In this document: in pieces, positions 27,701-40,218 of the stretch
Position numbering within the stretch: position 1 is the first letter of the stretch
How the letters are laid out: every line of letters begins with the position of its first letter
DNA from: Temnothorax longispinosus
Taxonomy: Eukaryota; Arthropoda; Insecta; Hymenoptera; Formicidae
Assembly: GCF_030848805.1 (NCBI RefSeq)
Contig: NC_092362.1
Location: forward strand, 4,464,001-4,528,000
Direction: 5' to 3'
DNA length: 64,000 nucleotides
Notes under the pieces: generated by a model
What the model was told of the DNA's origin: nothing
The model's database searches: none
The model's input: the letters and a program-made list of their open reading frames with translations, nothing else
Translations under genes and position numbers: made by a program

Positions 27701-28236
27701 TTAATTGTTACCGCCAACAGATAGATGGCTATTAATCAATAATCCTTTTAAGATATATGTAGAATATTATTAACTTGGTAAAATCTGAAAAAAGAAGGGA
27801 AAAAGAGAAGCGCTCGTTTTTCTTTTTCGATTTTCAGTCCTGGAAATATTGCTGTAAAAACTGATTGATTCGCTAAATTAAACAAAAATAGAAACAGCTA
27901 TAAAAACTGTGAAGAATTAAATTAAAAAAGAAATTAATTGAAGTGACACTTGGTGTCGTGCAAACTAAAATGTACAAATAAAAATGTATTTTCGAAAGAC
28001 ATTGTTTTATCTCTTTTTTTTTTTTAATAATAGTACGCTTTGGGTTTCAGAGCACAGACACCGAGACACGAGACAAATTAACGAGGAGTAAATAATGAAA
28101 GATCAGAAAAGAAAATAGAAAACGAGGACGTACCGGCGGCAGTCGATGTCGATAGCGAGAGGACGAGCAGCAGACAAGTCGATGACACCCACACAACGGC
28201 GCAGGCAAGCCCACCGTTGCAGAAATCACGGCGCAT
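18707..28236 (-). CDS. Large cysteine-rich single-pass membrane protein with WAP, thyroglobulin type-1, antistasin and Kunitz-like modules
   Basis: Seen: eight exons join in phase: 28236-28134, 25098-24665, 24276-23724, 23006-22763, 22533-22265, 22069-20279, 19812-19355, 18880-18707; about 1341 residues. Exon 1 encodes a signal peptide (hydrophobic LACAVVWVSSTCLLLVLSL). I count three WAP four-disulfide cores (exons 2, 3, 6), six thyroglobulin type-1 repeats each with CWCV/CKCV (one in exon 2, one split over exons 3-4, four in exon 6), four antistasin-like repeats ending CxCxxPC, three lustrin-like repeats ending YxVCC or SVCC, and a Kunitz-like module in exon 6 (FFDPERNEC). Exon 7 holds a roughly 90-residue cysteine-free region, then a membrane segment (IVLAASSAFVISSLVILLML) and RKK. 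Exon 8 encodes a 57-residue hydrophilic tail. Known of the families: WAP, thyroglobulin-1, antistasin and Kunitz modules often inhibit proteases. Inferred: a surface protease inhibitor or matrix-binding receptor. I do not recognise a named orthologue. Confidence 0.85.
18964..19226. mobile_element. MITE family A, copy 1
   Basis: About 263 bp, beginning ACACTGTTAAATATTAAAAG and ending near TACAAATATAATA, with the internal words ATATCTTGAGTAAATA and CGACATATTGAATAGGAGC shared with the copies at 23029-23642 and 39985-40218. It sits in the last intron of the cysteine-rich gene. Confidence 0.75.
19960..20190. repeat. Dispersed repeat, copy in inverse orientation to 35810-35960
   Basis: The stretch containing TTATAAGAAGATTATAGATTG and the TATATAAGTTTTGATTT word reappears as its reverse complement at 35820-35945 with moderate divergence. 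It lies in intron 6 of the cysteine-rich gene. Family not recognised. Confidence 0.6.
23029..23642. mobile_element. MITE family A, copy 2, interrupted by a second element
   Basis: Ends are ACACTATTAAAT on the left and ATTTAACAGTGT on the right, an inverted pair. The interior matches the copy at 18964-19226 once the 350-bp insertion at 23066-23415 is removed. It lies in the intron between exons 3 and 4 of the cysteine-rich gene. Confidence 0.75.
23066..23415. mobile_element. MITE family B nested inside MITE family A
   Basis: Termini CCCTGGTGGAAAAAT and TTTTTTCCCAGG are near-inverted. AAT flanks both sides, consistent with a 3-bp target duplication within the host element. A second copy in opposite orientation lies at 26122-26378. 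Confidence 0.75.
26122..26378. mobile_element. MITE family B, second copy
   Basis: Runs from CCCTGGTAAAAAAA to TTTTTCCACCAAGG. Internal words such as TTTTCGGAATATTTCAGTAT and TGAAAATTTCTGATAAAT match the reverse complement of 23066-23415, with an internal deletion of about 90 bp. It is in intron 1 of the cysteine-rich gene. Confidence 0.75.
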
Positions 28237-28444
28237 CCTCAGCGCATCAAGTAATTTTTGGAGCCGTCCGCTATTATCTGGAACAGTCACACAATCGCGG
28301 TCTTGATTAAAATACGACCCTCAGCCGTCGCGATAATCGGATGGAAATGCTAATTGCTATGGGGGTGCCCCGTACTCGTCGCACAATCGTTTACCTTCAC
28401 TCGAAATGGGAGTGGAAACGGCCTTCGTTTCAACGCGATGCATT

Positions 28445-28451
28445 CTTTATA
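28445..28451 (-). promoter_or_regulatory. Possible TATA box for the cysteine-rich membrane protein gene
   Basis: TATAAAG lies on the minus strand about 210 bp upstream of the predicted ATG at 28236. This spacing would give a leader of about 180 nt. The motif alone is weak evidence; a GC-rich block at 38.2-38.8 kb with a minus-strand donor is an alternative upstream promoter. Confidence 0.25.
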
Positions 28452-28499
28452 AATCAACGGCGAGGTTCGTTGACTTTTCTCTTTCAGGTACGACATCCC

Positions 28500-30600
28500 C
28501 GCGGAAATATCGTTATCCCCCCGTTATGGTAGAGAGTTCTCTCTCTCGTCTTTTTCGTAGTCACCCAGTCAGGGCCCTCCCCTTTAAAGCCGGCGGAATA
28601 ACAATGGAAGTTATGTCTCCTTATTCGTTATGCCGCGGGGGATATTCTAATGCGCTCTCTCCTACGTTATTCATGAGCCGAAGTCGACTTTAAGATCTAC
28701 GAATTGTCGGACCGTTTTCTTTCGTTTTCTTTTTACTACTCTTCCTTTTGCGCATCGTTATTACAAGCCCGGCTTGGCGACGTAAGTATATCGTTTCTTT
28801 TCATCGCGGCGATTATCCGGTCGCGCCCGTTGTGACCGTCCCGAGATGTTCCTCACACAGGCGGTTCGTAATTAAAAATAAAAGTAAGAGAGAATCATAA
28901 CGACCGTCTCTTGTCTACCATTAATGCAATTACAAATTCTAATGTCAATGTATTGACTGATTACGATATATTGGTCGTAATATCGCTGCTGTTACTGTAG
29001 AAATGAAAACACATTATTGTCATTAATAATGTGTCATTGTTACATCGTTAACATTAGTTTGCATAAACTAATGATGTTTAGGCCAACAATTAATTATTTT
29101 AGAAAATATGATTTAATGCAAAAAAATAAAATCTCGATGAAGAATGGAATAGAGACGCTTCGCATAATCAATACTGATAAAAATAAAAATAATACATGTG
29201 AATCGCGGTAAATATTTTAAGCGATATTTCCGATTCTAAGCTCTATAATGCAAAGAAGCCTATCTCTCCCCTCACGGGACCGTACGTCTTTAATGCACCG
29301 TACTTCGTGATTTATATGGCGATAGCTGGCAAGGCTGCTCGACGGTGAAATTACCGGCGCGTTGCGGCGGTTACATCCTCTGGGAAGTCCTCGAATTTAG
29401 GGTGTAGCCAGGGAACATGAATAATGCAACGTTAGTGGGATATGGCCGTAATGCCATGCCACTTCTTGGTGCATGATAGCGATTACATGGAGCAATCGCG
29501 CCGAGATTATACCAGATTAGTCATTAGTCTGTTGACCGTCGACGCGCGGAGACGGTGATTTCCGCGTATCTATTGCGACATATACGTGATTGACGAACGC
29601 GGGAGGCTTCTCCGTTCCGAAACGACGTTCTTGGGATTCTTCAACTTTCATTTTACGACGTGAATCGATAAGGAGGAGCTACGACCCCGAGCTTTATTTC
29701 TATTCGATGTAGCCCCATTTCAATACTTTTTCCTCCAGCAGCTATGTAGAGGGATATATCCTGGTTAAAAATGAAAGATGTTACCTCTATCTTTTATGAA
29801 AATATGTCGTTCATATTCGTCCGAATCGGCCTGAATAAGAGAACGAACTCGCGCGAGAAAGTTTATTCGCGCTTTATTTAAGGCATGGCTCGTTAATTAT
29901 TCGTGACAGTAAAAATAGAGACGACGGGTAAATGGGACCGAAAGGTGGACTCGATTGAAGTAAACATACTTTGTGTTCAGAAAATACGACAATTCTAAAA
30001 TAATTACAAAGTTAAATGCAACAGTAGCTCGGCATTTTTTTTAAAAGTTAATAGAAAAAATAAAGATTAACTTCCTCAATCTTAAAATTAGTTTTAGCGA
30101 GCTCTTTGAAAAAGCGCATTAGATCGCTCTCGTATTGCATCTTTCATCAGAGCTGTTGTACTTTCTGACAACAAAAGAGTAAGTAGAAGAAGTCGGTCCA
30201 TAGTCAGGTAGCTAATCGTTAGTCTCTCCGCAACATAAAATCATTTTGCTGTACTTGTGCGTATTCGAGTAAACCCCACAATATGATATAATATAACAAT
30301 ATTATGCATAGAATATGATACAATAAATCCAAAATATCATCCGCATGGAATGTAATACATCGAATGGAATAGTCATTGTTGAATCAAGCGATTGAACCAA
30401 AGGGCTATGTATAATGAACGAGCACGGGCTTCATTACGCTCTAAAGAGACCGTCCTCCACGCTTTATATATCGGCATCAGTTATCGAGTGATTCGACTCT
30501 CATCTCCAATACCGAGTTTCTACTCGATCGTGATATTTTCTTCAACGGTTCATATAAGCGGCTGCGTGCGTCTACTCTCTCACGGTTGATTCACCGGATG
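28500..30600. other. Intergenic, moderately GC-rich stretch, no gene
   Basis: 29200-29700 is notably less AT-rich than its surroundings and has several ATTA cores and GATTA words but no long frame with splice support. A regulatory region is possible; nothing in the sequence proves it. Confidence 0.3.
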
Positions 30601-30604
30601 TGGG

Positions 30605-30709
30605 TCACTCGTCGTCATCGGAGTCTTCCTTCCGGATCTTAGCCTTCAAACTTTCTATTGTCGCGGTGCGTCGGTCGTATGGATTCCCGAATGCGTCATC
30701 GTCGGTACA
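30605..30709 (-). CDS. Weak candidate terminal exon, 34 codons
   Basis: A pyrimidine-rich tract (CTCTTTTTCTCACGAAAG) precedes an in-phase frame reading CTDDDAFGNPYDRRTATIES, then LKAKIRKEDSDDDE and stop. The acidic end and lack of AT-driven residues are unlike the chance frames nearby. No partner exon was found upstream on the minus strand, so this is tentative. Confidence 0.22.
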   Translation of the reverse strand, partial: CTDDDAFGNPYDRRTATIESLKAKIRKEDSDDDE

Positions 30710-33700
30710 CTTTCGTGAGAAAAAGAGGAGAGGAGAAAAAGGAAGTATGAGAGATCGAAGGCAGGTGGAAGATCGGCATCTCTTCCAGGGAAAGAATCTC
30801 GCCGTCGCGATCGCGTGAATGAGAAAAGAAGTCGAAGTCACGTTGTCGGGCGTATATATACCGGAATCAAGGAGTGGGCCGCGCCGACCGACCGACCGAA
30901 AAGAAAAGGAACAGGACGTCGCGCGTCGTATCCCTTCACGTTCTTCGGGAACAATAAGTGGCACGGCCATGTAATAAACGCCACGATGCGGTTTTAGAGA
31001 CGACAGAGTTAACGAATAACTGTCACTCGCAAGACGGCATTGTTATTAAACGTGAATGTTTCATTATTGAGATGTACCGGAACCCCGGAGGGACTTATTA
31101 AAGAGTGCCGGATGAATCTTCCTTAAATATGCAAAATTCAAAAGACAGTTGAATTAAAAATTGAAACAGATTCTGCGCAATTCATTTGATGCATTCTAAT
31201 TCAGCGTCAATTTGATCGAATCGGTACCGACATTAACAACTATTGAATATGGTATTTGTACATTTACAAATTAAAATACGGGAAAATATGAGAGTTTAAT
31301 TCTACATCTTACATTAATACACAAAACTTAAGAAAAGGCTTTAATTTTTGAAGCGTCTAGTTTTTCAACGATTTGTTACATCTTCGATTAATATCTTCAT
31401 TATAGCTGCGATTTTACTCGAATAATAATGGTTTTGACGTTTCACACTGGAAATTGCGCACTCAAACGCAAAGTGCACTTGGCTAATGGCTGCTGCATAG
31501 TGGCACAGAAACAGTTACGCGCGAAAGTTATCTCGAGCTTCCTTTGTTTAATGACATCAGTGCTTTCCTTAGATTCTAAAGAGTGGTCGTATATATATAT
31601 TACGCAATTCATAGAAATTATTGTATATTCGCAATAAATGCTACTTTATCCAAATTATTGTCGCGTTATATTTAGGCGCGTTATTAAACAATTTGTTAAT
31701 TTTATCATATTCAATATATATATGCTTTTCTCTTTATCGTTATTATTCTCCTTTGCGTTTCTGAATATATATAGGTATTTCTTCAGAATTACGTTATATA
31801 TTTTTTTATATTATTTCCTATTTATTTTTAATAAATATGAATATGATTTATCAACTACTATACGCTTTAAAGGAAGCCTACCTCAAGTTGAATAACACAA
31901 ATTTTCATATTTACACTGTCTTTCTTTTCTTCATATTAAACTCTATATCTCCGAAAATATACATTCGTTGGTTGGGTTCATCCGAAACGTGTCTCGTAAG
32001 CTTTTGCAATATTCACGTCTACAAATGGGAATAAGACACGAGGCCTGTGGCCTCTAAAACCTTGCGACTTAGGTTACAAAATTCTAAGCAGCACTCCTGG
32101 AAATAAAACTTGCTCACAAAAGCACTTCGCAACCAAGTTTATGATAACATTTAGATAAAATATTTAATTGGCGTGCAAATACCGAGGGTATTTGAACGAT
32201 ACTTTTTGCTTTTCCTTTCTGCGTTCCCCTAAAGTTCGAATATTTATGGCGCATACCACAAAGTCGGAGACGGGCCTCTCGTCGGTAATTTTCAGGATCC
32301 GGTGGAGGCACGCCAAATCTTGGGCGAAATAAATATGTGGAAGAACGTGCATCGCATACTTAATAAGGAGGGGACTCGCCGACAGCGCGCTTTGGGATCG
32401 CGTGCATGATTCATCTTTTTTAATCGTACAGTAAGGTATTCGTATCGGAGAACCGCATGCGTTGGATCTTGCAGCAGCCAAAATGGCAGTCTATAACTTT
32501 CTTATTAACGCGCGTTTCGTATCCTATATAAAATTCGTTTCATCGTAACGCATTACCAACTTTGTGTTATGCGAGTGTTAAACTCGCGTCGTCACTTTTT
32601 GTCACAAGAAATTCTTGTATTTTATATGGCATCGTAAACACGATTTTTCAACGCATTAAACAATGTACTTGCGTAAAATATAATTATCGTTAGCGGGTTG
32701 AGGCTAAATATTGTAATGTAAAGATAAATTTTCTATTATGAATATTATTTTATACAATTTGGTGTAAAATTAGATTACTCTTTATAATATATTTTATATA
32801 TTTATTTATCATTCTTTATTCGTTTAGATTTCTATTCTCCTTTTCTAGATAATCAGGATAAGACATAAATTTCTATTAAAAGAACCTACTTAAATTAAAA
32901 AAAAAATTATTTATGCCAATAATGATGGATTAGCTGCTAAAGAGAACATGTTATAAAGCAAAATTCGCTCCATCCTGTTACCTGCTGAATCGATAAAATT
33001 GTAATTGATTCCCCTGCTCACATGAAGCTCTAATCGATATGAGTCACATCCTGTTTGGACGGAATAATTATGGTTGGGAATGTTACACAAAATGTGCCTC
33101 TTAGAAATTCTTTGTCCGATTTGGAATTGATTTTTCCTCAAGGAAAACGTCAAAACGTCTATAACTGTCTATAACTCTTGAATAACTGACAACTAAAGAG
33201 AGATTTGTAAGCCAAGCTTCAGAAAGAAACATTAATGCTGAAATCACGTTTCTCAAACGGATATTACTTTAACAGAGTTCGAAAATTTAAAACTTCGTTA
33301 TAACAATAACAGAATTTTAATTCAAAGCTTAGTTATAAAATATGTACAGATATACGATTAAAAGCTGAAAAACGCATTAAATTATTTACTTTCCTCGATA
33401 TTCTTGATGAGAACAAATCGTATTCAAATTGGGCCGAAAAAAATTGTGATTGAAATTAATAACCACTAATTTTAGGCTATCTTGTAAAGGCAGATGCATC
33501 TATATAAATCGACGTGAGCAAGAAACGTTGTAGGCCGCGCAACCCGCCGGTCGTTCCGATCTGATTAGCACGCTGATATAACATTCAATTTCCCACAGCA
33601 GGTTACTGATATACGGATACCTTTGGATGATGTGCGTTCCAGATCGCGTTTCCTGAATGCAAACGGCCGGAAGAGTAAACGCGCGATAGAACGGTTCGAT

Positions 33701-35328
33701 GGACGGGTTGTTTTTTGCACCGCGCCGTTGCAAATTTTTATTCGGATGGAACCGCACGGAAGTGTGTCATCTCTTCACAAAGCTAAACTGTAATGAAAAT
33801 TCTAACGGATGTTCGACTGCCAGAACCGGATTTGAAGTACTATACAGGCGTTGATCCGAAATAAAAAAGAATTAATGAAAAGGATATAGACAAAAAAATC
33901 TTTAAAAAAGTACAGAAGAGAGATTTTTTAAAAAGCAGAAAAATAATGCAATATATACCTGCAATATATGCATATAAATAATGCAATATATACGTACATT
34001 TAATTTTGATTTTGATTATTTAAAACAGTTAAAGTTATATTTCGAATGTATATCTGGTATATCTTGCATATTTCGAGATATTTGGAATGCCGGATAGCTT
34101 ATGGGCTATCAATAATAATGGAGCAGTCAACCGTTATCAGAGACTCCGGTTCGATTCACGGTTCTGCTACTCCTGCTACTGAATATGATATAAGGAATTT
34201 TGAATGGAAGTATATTATTCTATTGTAATCAAACTAGAACCGAAAGCAAAAATAAATTCCAAGTTAACATTATTGCAAGAATAATAAGAAAATAGGAAAT
34301 CGTAAAGGGGGCATCGCGTCTTTAAAAAAAATGCAAAGGAAGAAAAGGAAAAAGAAATTATAATATTGTCACGCGGTGATTAGTTTTTTTATCAGCTGTA
34401 GAATGCGTGTTACGTTTGAATTAATAGAACATGTGAATAAATAATACACAAATATATAAAATTGCTTAGTACCTGAAAACAAAACTGATCTTTATTTCAA
34501 TCTCATATATTTTGATCGAAGTAATAATTGCGATTCCCAAGTTCTATGATGTAACATTCGAATGCGACATACTTTTTTCGCAAAGCGTGTGAACTAACTT
34601 GTTTTATCGTCACGTAATCCCCATGACGGAAAACCAAAGTGCATACGAAATCAGGACGAGCGCGCGAGTTGATGCGAGAAAAAGAAAACGTTTTCCACCA
34701 CGAGATAAAAATCACTACCGGCTACTGGCCTCGGTCGGCGTTGCTCCGAAACCGACGATCCATGGATTTCCACCTACGGATTCTTTCTCCCGCGGGACAA
34801 AATGCTACGGAAATTCTCATTCGCCCAGAGTCCTTTTTTTCCTCCCCCCAAAAACATCACGATGTTCCGTAACATCGCATCACTGCCAGCAGTTTGAAAA
34901 ATCGACGATCTCCCTGCTGTTTCAAATTCTGTACGCATGCACAGGACCAGATTTTTGCATTGGACTTTTCATACTAGATACAGTGTGTCTGAAGTCAACA
35001 AAATCTTTTAAAGTCTGCAAAAATAACACGTCAGAAAATTTAAAAAGTTATTAAATTTTAGTCATCGAAGTACCTACTAAGAAATTTGTTTGGCTCTTTT
35101 TGCAGAAAAATATCAATTTCGAGACGAAAACATACAAACATATTGAACTCCGATATGACGTTTAGATGGAAGAAATTAAAATAACATTTCGCTCGTATCG
35201 ATTTATCGTAAAATATTACGTACACACATATATCTCTTCTCTTTAATATTACATGAAGTCTTGCTTCGAGAAATAAAGCGAAGCTGTGGAGTGAAATAGA
35301 AAAAGGCACTTTCAATTTCGATTCCTAT
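30710..35328. other. AT-rich intergenic stretch, no gene recognised
   Basis: Short frames only, none with a domain or a consistent splice pair. 31600-31860 is very AT-rich with a chance Phe/Tyr/Ile-rich frame. Confidence 0.45.
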
Positions 35329-35565
35329 TTAGTCACTGTCAAAGCTGGCCGTAGGCAACAAATCATATTTAAAATTTTCTATATTCGTTGCCGGCTTGTG
35401 AATAAAAGACAAAAAAGAGGAGAGCGGTATAAAGGGTATAGACTGTCCTCTCATGTCGGAAGTTACGAGCGCGTCGCTATTTTCCTCGCGCAACACTATT
35501 GGAAATTCTTTGTGTGCTTTTGAAAGTAACGCGACGGGTGTTATCAGCCAGGCGACTACAAAGTA
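35329..35565 (-). CDS. Weak candidate terminal exon, 78 codons
   Basis: A strong-looking acceptor (pyrimidine-rich, ending AATCTGCAG at 35566) precedes an open frame starting YFVVAWLITPVALLSK and continuing with EFPIVLREENSDALVTSD to a stop at 35329. The first part is hydrophobic and could be a membrane or signal-anchor segment. No upstream exon or homologous family is recognised, and the length is within chance range. Confidence 0.18.
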   Translation of the reverse strand, partial: YFVVAWLITPVALLSKAHKEFPIVLREENSDALVTSDMRGQSIPFIPLSSFLSFIHKPATNIENFKYDLLPTASFDSD

Positions 35566-35809
35566 CTGCAGATTGCCACAGAGGAGCACAGAGAGGCATT
35601 GAAAAATTCTCCTTCGTCGAAATTTCGATACTTCATCTCGTCGATCGAAATGTCATATCTTGTTATTTTCTTTGAGCAGTCCTACAGACGAATAGATTGT
35701 TAAGAAACGAAAAATGCGAATTCACAAAGATTGCGTGGGATTTTCGATAAAATTAATGGAACTGGAATGGAACTGGAATAAAATCGCAGACCGCTATACA
35801 GAAAGAAAA

Positions 35810-35960
35810 GAATTGTCAAATCAAAACTTATATACTCATATACATGTAAAACAATCTATAATCTTTTTATAAGAATTTCAACTTTTTATTTCAATTTCTT
35901 TTCTTGGTTGATAAGCAAGTTTTTTTTGTTTAACGCAATATAATTTTATTTCAAGATCTT
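35810..35960. repeat. Dispersed repeat, partner of 19960-20190
   Basis: TCAAAACTTATATACTC, CAATCTATAATCTT and TATAAGAATTTCAACTTTT words match the reverse complement of the copy in intron 6 of the cysteine-rich gene. Confidence 0.6.
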
Positions 35961-35999
35961 TCCACACGTTAAAACTAAAGATATTTTTAAATCAAGAAT

Positions 36000-38229
36000 A
36001 TATTTTTTTCTGCAATGTGTAGAATTGAATTGTTGAAATAAAACCTTTCACTTTGCCCAATGTGGTCGCGAAACGTGTTACGACACGTTCGGGTATGGTG
36101 CGATGAAATTTAATGTAGTTACAAAACATATTAAATGTTCATAAGTTTCAGTGTACCTGTGTTTTACTCGGTCGAAAGTTCCTCGGGAACGACGGTCGAA
36201 CGGGCACGCGTGAAGGAAAAAAAAAAGAAAAAAGAAACTGCTTTCACGTCCGCGTCGCGCGAGGATATCGCGAAAATAGAAAATGTTATACAACGCGGTA
36301 ACAAACGGCGACTCCATCGCGATTCGAGGCGAAGATTCCGCTATGCGACGATGCTATTTGAAAATTCTTAGCGGTGCATTTCTGTGCAATGCAAACGCAC
36401 ACGCGCGCGAGATGCACGCGCGGGGGGCAGGGCACCGGTACGCGAAAACGTGCGTTTACACGGATATCGCATTCCATCACCGCTGCTTTAGAAAGTATAT
36501 ATACGCGCGAACGGGTTACGCGGGGAATTAATTAACTCGGGCACAGTACCGACTTGAGCAAGAATTTACCAAAAGCATTTATGACATCCAGCAAAGTATA
36601 TAGGATAAATTGGATGCAGTTCTGCAATGCGGAACCCATAAACTCCAAAACCTCACTTTTTCGCTAGAGCAAATATCGCGAGATATTGGAAGCAAAATTC
36701 TGCGCCAACGTTATCTCAAATACAATAACCGAATTATATATAATTTTCCTCAGATACAATTCCATATGCTACATGCGTTTACAGCAAATCTCCTGTCCGC
36801 TATACAGAACAAAAATCAATACAGAACTAAAAGTCGCGAAAATGGCGCTTGGTTCCTTGCATAACTGCATCTAATTATAGTAATTATAGTACATAAAAGT
36901 AAAACCTAAAAATAAAAGTAAATCCTTTTTTTTTCAGAGTTCAGGAGTGTAGGAATGTCCTTTTATACTCTTAAGCTTCCACGAGTTAGCTGAAGCACAA
37001 TTGAATTAAAAATATAATAAAGAAAATAAGTGAATATAATCCATGTAATATTGTGTGGAAAAATGAGGAAACTGTGATGAAGGAATTTACTTCGAGAGAT
37101 TATAAATAACTCAACTTTTTAGACAGCAATGCACGTTGCTACCTAAAAAGTTAAATACGTATATATGTGTATATATACTTTAGGTGGAGAGTTTTACCGC
37201 AAAAATGCAGGAAATAATGTTCGATTACGATGTACTGGTAACGGATAATGGCTGTAAAAAGTTTCGGTACCGTCACTGGCGTCACTTTCTATTTAAGCGT
37301 TGGAAGAGTTGGGAGTGCAAAGACAGAAATCGTTTTAATACACGTTCAATCCCGCTATCTCGGTAAATACTAAACAACGTAGAAGTTCATTCGAACAACA
37401 GATAACTCTTGTAATTTTATATTCCCGCGTGTTCCGTGAAATATGAACACTCGTAGCGCAAACTTTTACGAAAGCGCGGCTAAGCTGAACATCGAACGCT
37501 TCGTTCTGGAGGAGCGATTTAACGTGAGACATTTAAATAAAAGGATAAAGTTCCTTTGGCATTTCCACGGTACTATCTTCTTCAGGGAATATGGATCCAT
37601 TTAAGCCTCATTCTAATCGCGGCCTGGAAAGTATTCTCTGGGAGAGAAAAGAATTTCTCCGCGCTCATAAATAAATCAGCGAGCGTCTCATGATGAGAAA
37701 GAAGGATTTTTCGCGTGTTGAGAATAAATCTCTGCTAGAAAGTTACCGGTGCTTAATAATTTTTTTTTGTGAAAAATCGGCTCGTTCGTCAACAAAACGT
37801 ATCCAACCATCGATTAGCTCGGCGCAGCAATATGAATTTTTGTTCAAAAATAGAACTGCAGTTTGATAAAACCGTTGGTAAACAATTAATCAATTTAGAT
37901 TGTCAGTTCTCACAAATTGCTCCCCTAGCATTTCGATTAATTCTACAAAACTATTATTTCAATAGCTTATTCCTGCCGTTCGGTAAATTTTATATATAGC
38001 AGAAAACGTGATTATTGCTTATTTGTTTATCAATTCGCATGAAAAATAAATAACAGCGTACGCGACAACACAAATGTATGAAAGAATTAGACAGCATCAA
38101 CTTGAAGTGAACGCGATAAACACGGAGTGTCACAAAATAAAAACAAAACGTCGTTAAAACATTGTTAAATATTAAAAGACTCGCGTGCACGCGCGACAAA
38201 AATGTTGCAATAAAATTTATATACGCGAC
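36000..38229. other. Intergenic, no gene seen
   Basis: Mixed AT-rich sequence with short unrelated frames on both strands. No repeat array or splice-supported exon was found. Confidence 0.4.
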
Positions 38230-38760
38230 AACATATTTGAAAATCGAGAAGCTCCTCCGAATCGTTCGCGGTTCGTCCTCGTTTGCTCTTCGCGAAGTGT
38301 CACCGCAAGCCGGAACTCACCTCGCGATCGTAAGTCGTGTCCGTTCCCGAGGACAACGCCGGCGAACCGGAAATCCTGCGCGAAATCCTCTCGGTGTGTA
38401 AACCCTTTTGCGTAGCACCCCTAAGCACCACGTGTAACGACGACCGCGTCACGACTGCGTTTCGTTTTATTTACAACGACGGCACGGCGACGCCGCTCTC
38501 TCGTGTGGGTCCTCCGACGCGCGCCTCTCGCTCCTTCCGTTCAGTCCGCGCAGAACGACACCCGTATACTGGTTGTTCCCGGCAGGCCCGCCGCTCGGCG
38601 GCCTCGTATGATGACCCCCTTCTAGAATTCTACGGCCCTATACTGACGGCGTACGACACGATCGCCAACGGCGCGTCGCGCGACGTCGGGATCGAAATTG
38701 ATCACGGCTCCGAAAAGAAGATTTCGGCGGATGAGAGAGAAGAGTGATTATCCGCGCGAT
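38230..38760. promoter_or_regulatory. CpG-rich block with a minus-strand donor, possible 5' exon/promoter
   Basis: A GC-rich island in AT-rich surroundings. On the minus strand, GCGAG/GTGAGT occurs near 38315-38325, the pattern expected at the end of an untranslated first exon. It could belong to the cysteine-rich gene about 10 kb downstream or to one of the weak candidate exons. The 136-codon plus-strand frame here shows no domain. Confidence 0.3.
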
Positions 38761-39984
38761 TCTCGAGGGCGGATCCTATAGACTTCGCGATTAACTTCCG
38801 CTTCGACGACAATCGCGGATCTCACTCTTCTTAGTTCCTTGAGAGACTTTCTGTAGTTCGATTTAGTTTTAGTTCTTCATATTATAATTTTTCATTTTTA
38901 TTTTGTATGTTTCTTTCAACGGCTTAGCTCAGCTTGAACGTTATTCGTAGTAATTGTTACTTTTATTATTTATAACCTAACTTAATTCTTTTTATATTAT
39001 ATTGTATTGCCTGAACATTAAATTTGTTTAGATGATAATAAATCATATTTTACGTGATAACGATTTATTTAGCTAGTCTCATGATTCTTTCACTTTGCTT
39101 TGCAAGTACGAGCCTGACTGTAGTTTATTATTTCTTTAATTCTCATATAAGTACAATCGTTGTTCGCCGTGTCTGTTTTGTTTGTTTTGATTTACATTAA
39201 AATCTCATTTTGCCTGATTTCACATTAAAATTTCATTCGAGACTGTTATCGAGAATAAATTCGCGCTTCAATGACGGTATTTAACGGTTGCGAATTTCGT
39301 ATAACGAGACGCTTGTTAGTCAGTTAGATTGCTATTGTACAAGCCCCGAAATGTGCGGTGTCACGACCGCGACGCGGTCACATCAATAATAAACGAGAGG
39401 GATTAATCGATGCGAACGGATTATCCAGGAGCACTGTGTGCCCCGGTGAGATTTCACTCCCATATGTCGAAAAAGATGCTGCTCCAACATTCGGTTCAAT
39501 TTCCTCGAGAAATTCGTCACCGCGATCGCAGAAGAAACGAAAAAGGAATAAAGTACGCGAAAGAGGGAGATATTCCCGGAAATTCTAACTATGCGATTTT
39601 GCGAATTCTAATATCCGAATTTAGTAGAAATATTGTTGTAATATAGAACTCGGTCAGAGGTTGTCGACTCCATAAAAAGACGTGAAAATTTTATGAACAT
39701 TTGTGAAGTAAATTTCGCTTCGATGTAATTTTAAAGTCTTAACTGTTTTAGACTTAACTTGCGCACCTCAAATAATAAATTCATGTTCAGGTGGAGAAGA
39801 TACGTTTCTAATTTAATAACAATTTTTAATATTTCTTACTGTGGGTGTGTTTTGACGTTGTGATTTAGGAAAAGATATTTCTTGAATTCATATTAATTTA
39901 ATAATGTCAATATTGTATATGTGATAATTATAATGTGTTAGCTATAGATATCAATAGCTCATCGACGTTATGTATTTTACGTAA

Positions 39985-40218
39985 ATACTATTAAATTCGT
40001 AGTGGCAAATTATACTCAAATTTGTGTCATTTTTAATTATTCTTATAGGTCGTCACCGCTCTTATTCAATATGTTAATTTAACTGAACCAATCGAGTTAA
40101 AATAATATTGTGTTAAAATAATAAGTTTTGACAAAACTTACGGTGGTAGTTAAAAATAACAAAATGTTATTTAACTCAAGATATTGGTTTAAATTTCACC
40201 CTTTAATATTTAACGGTA
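39985..40218. mobile_element. MITE family A, copy 3 (reverse orientation)
   Basis: TACTATTAAATTCGTAGTGG on the left and CCCTTTAATATTTAACGGTA on the right. The interior reverse complement matches the copies at 18964 and 23029, including AATATCTTGAGTTAAATAAC. Confidence 0.75.

Noticed and set aside
31638..31895. 85-codon Phe/Tyr/Ile-rich frame resembling membrane segments
   Set aside because: Composition follows the local AT content; no splice sites or conserved motif.
34147..34160. tRNA B-box-like GGTTCGATTC
   Set aside because: No A box at the right distance and no cloverleaf stems could be drawn around it.
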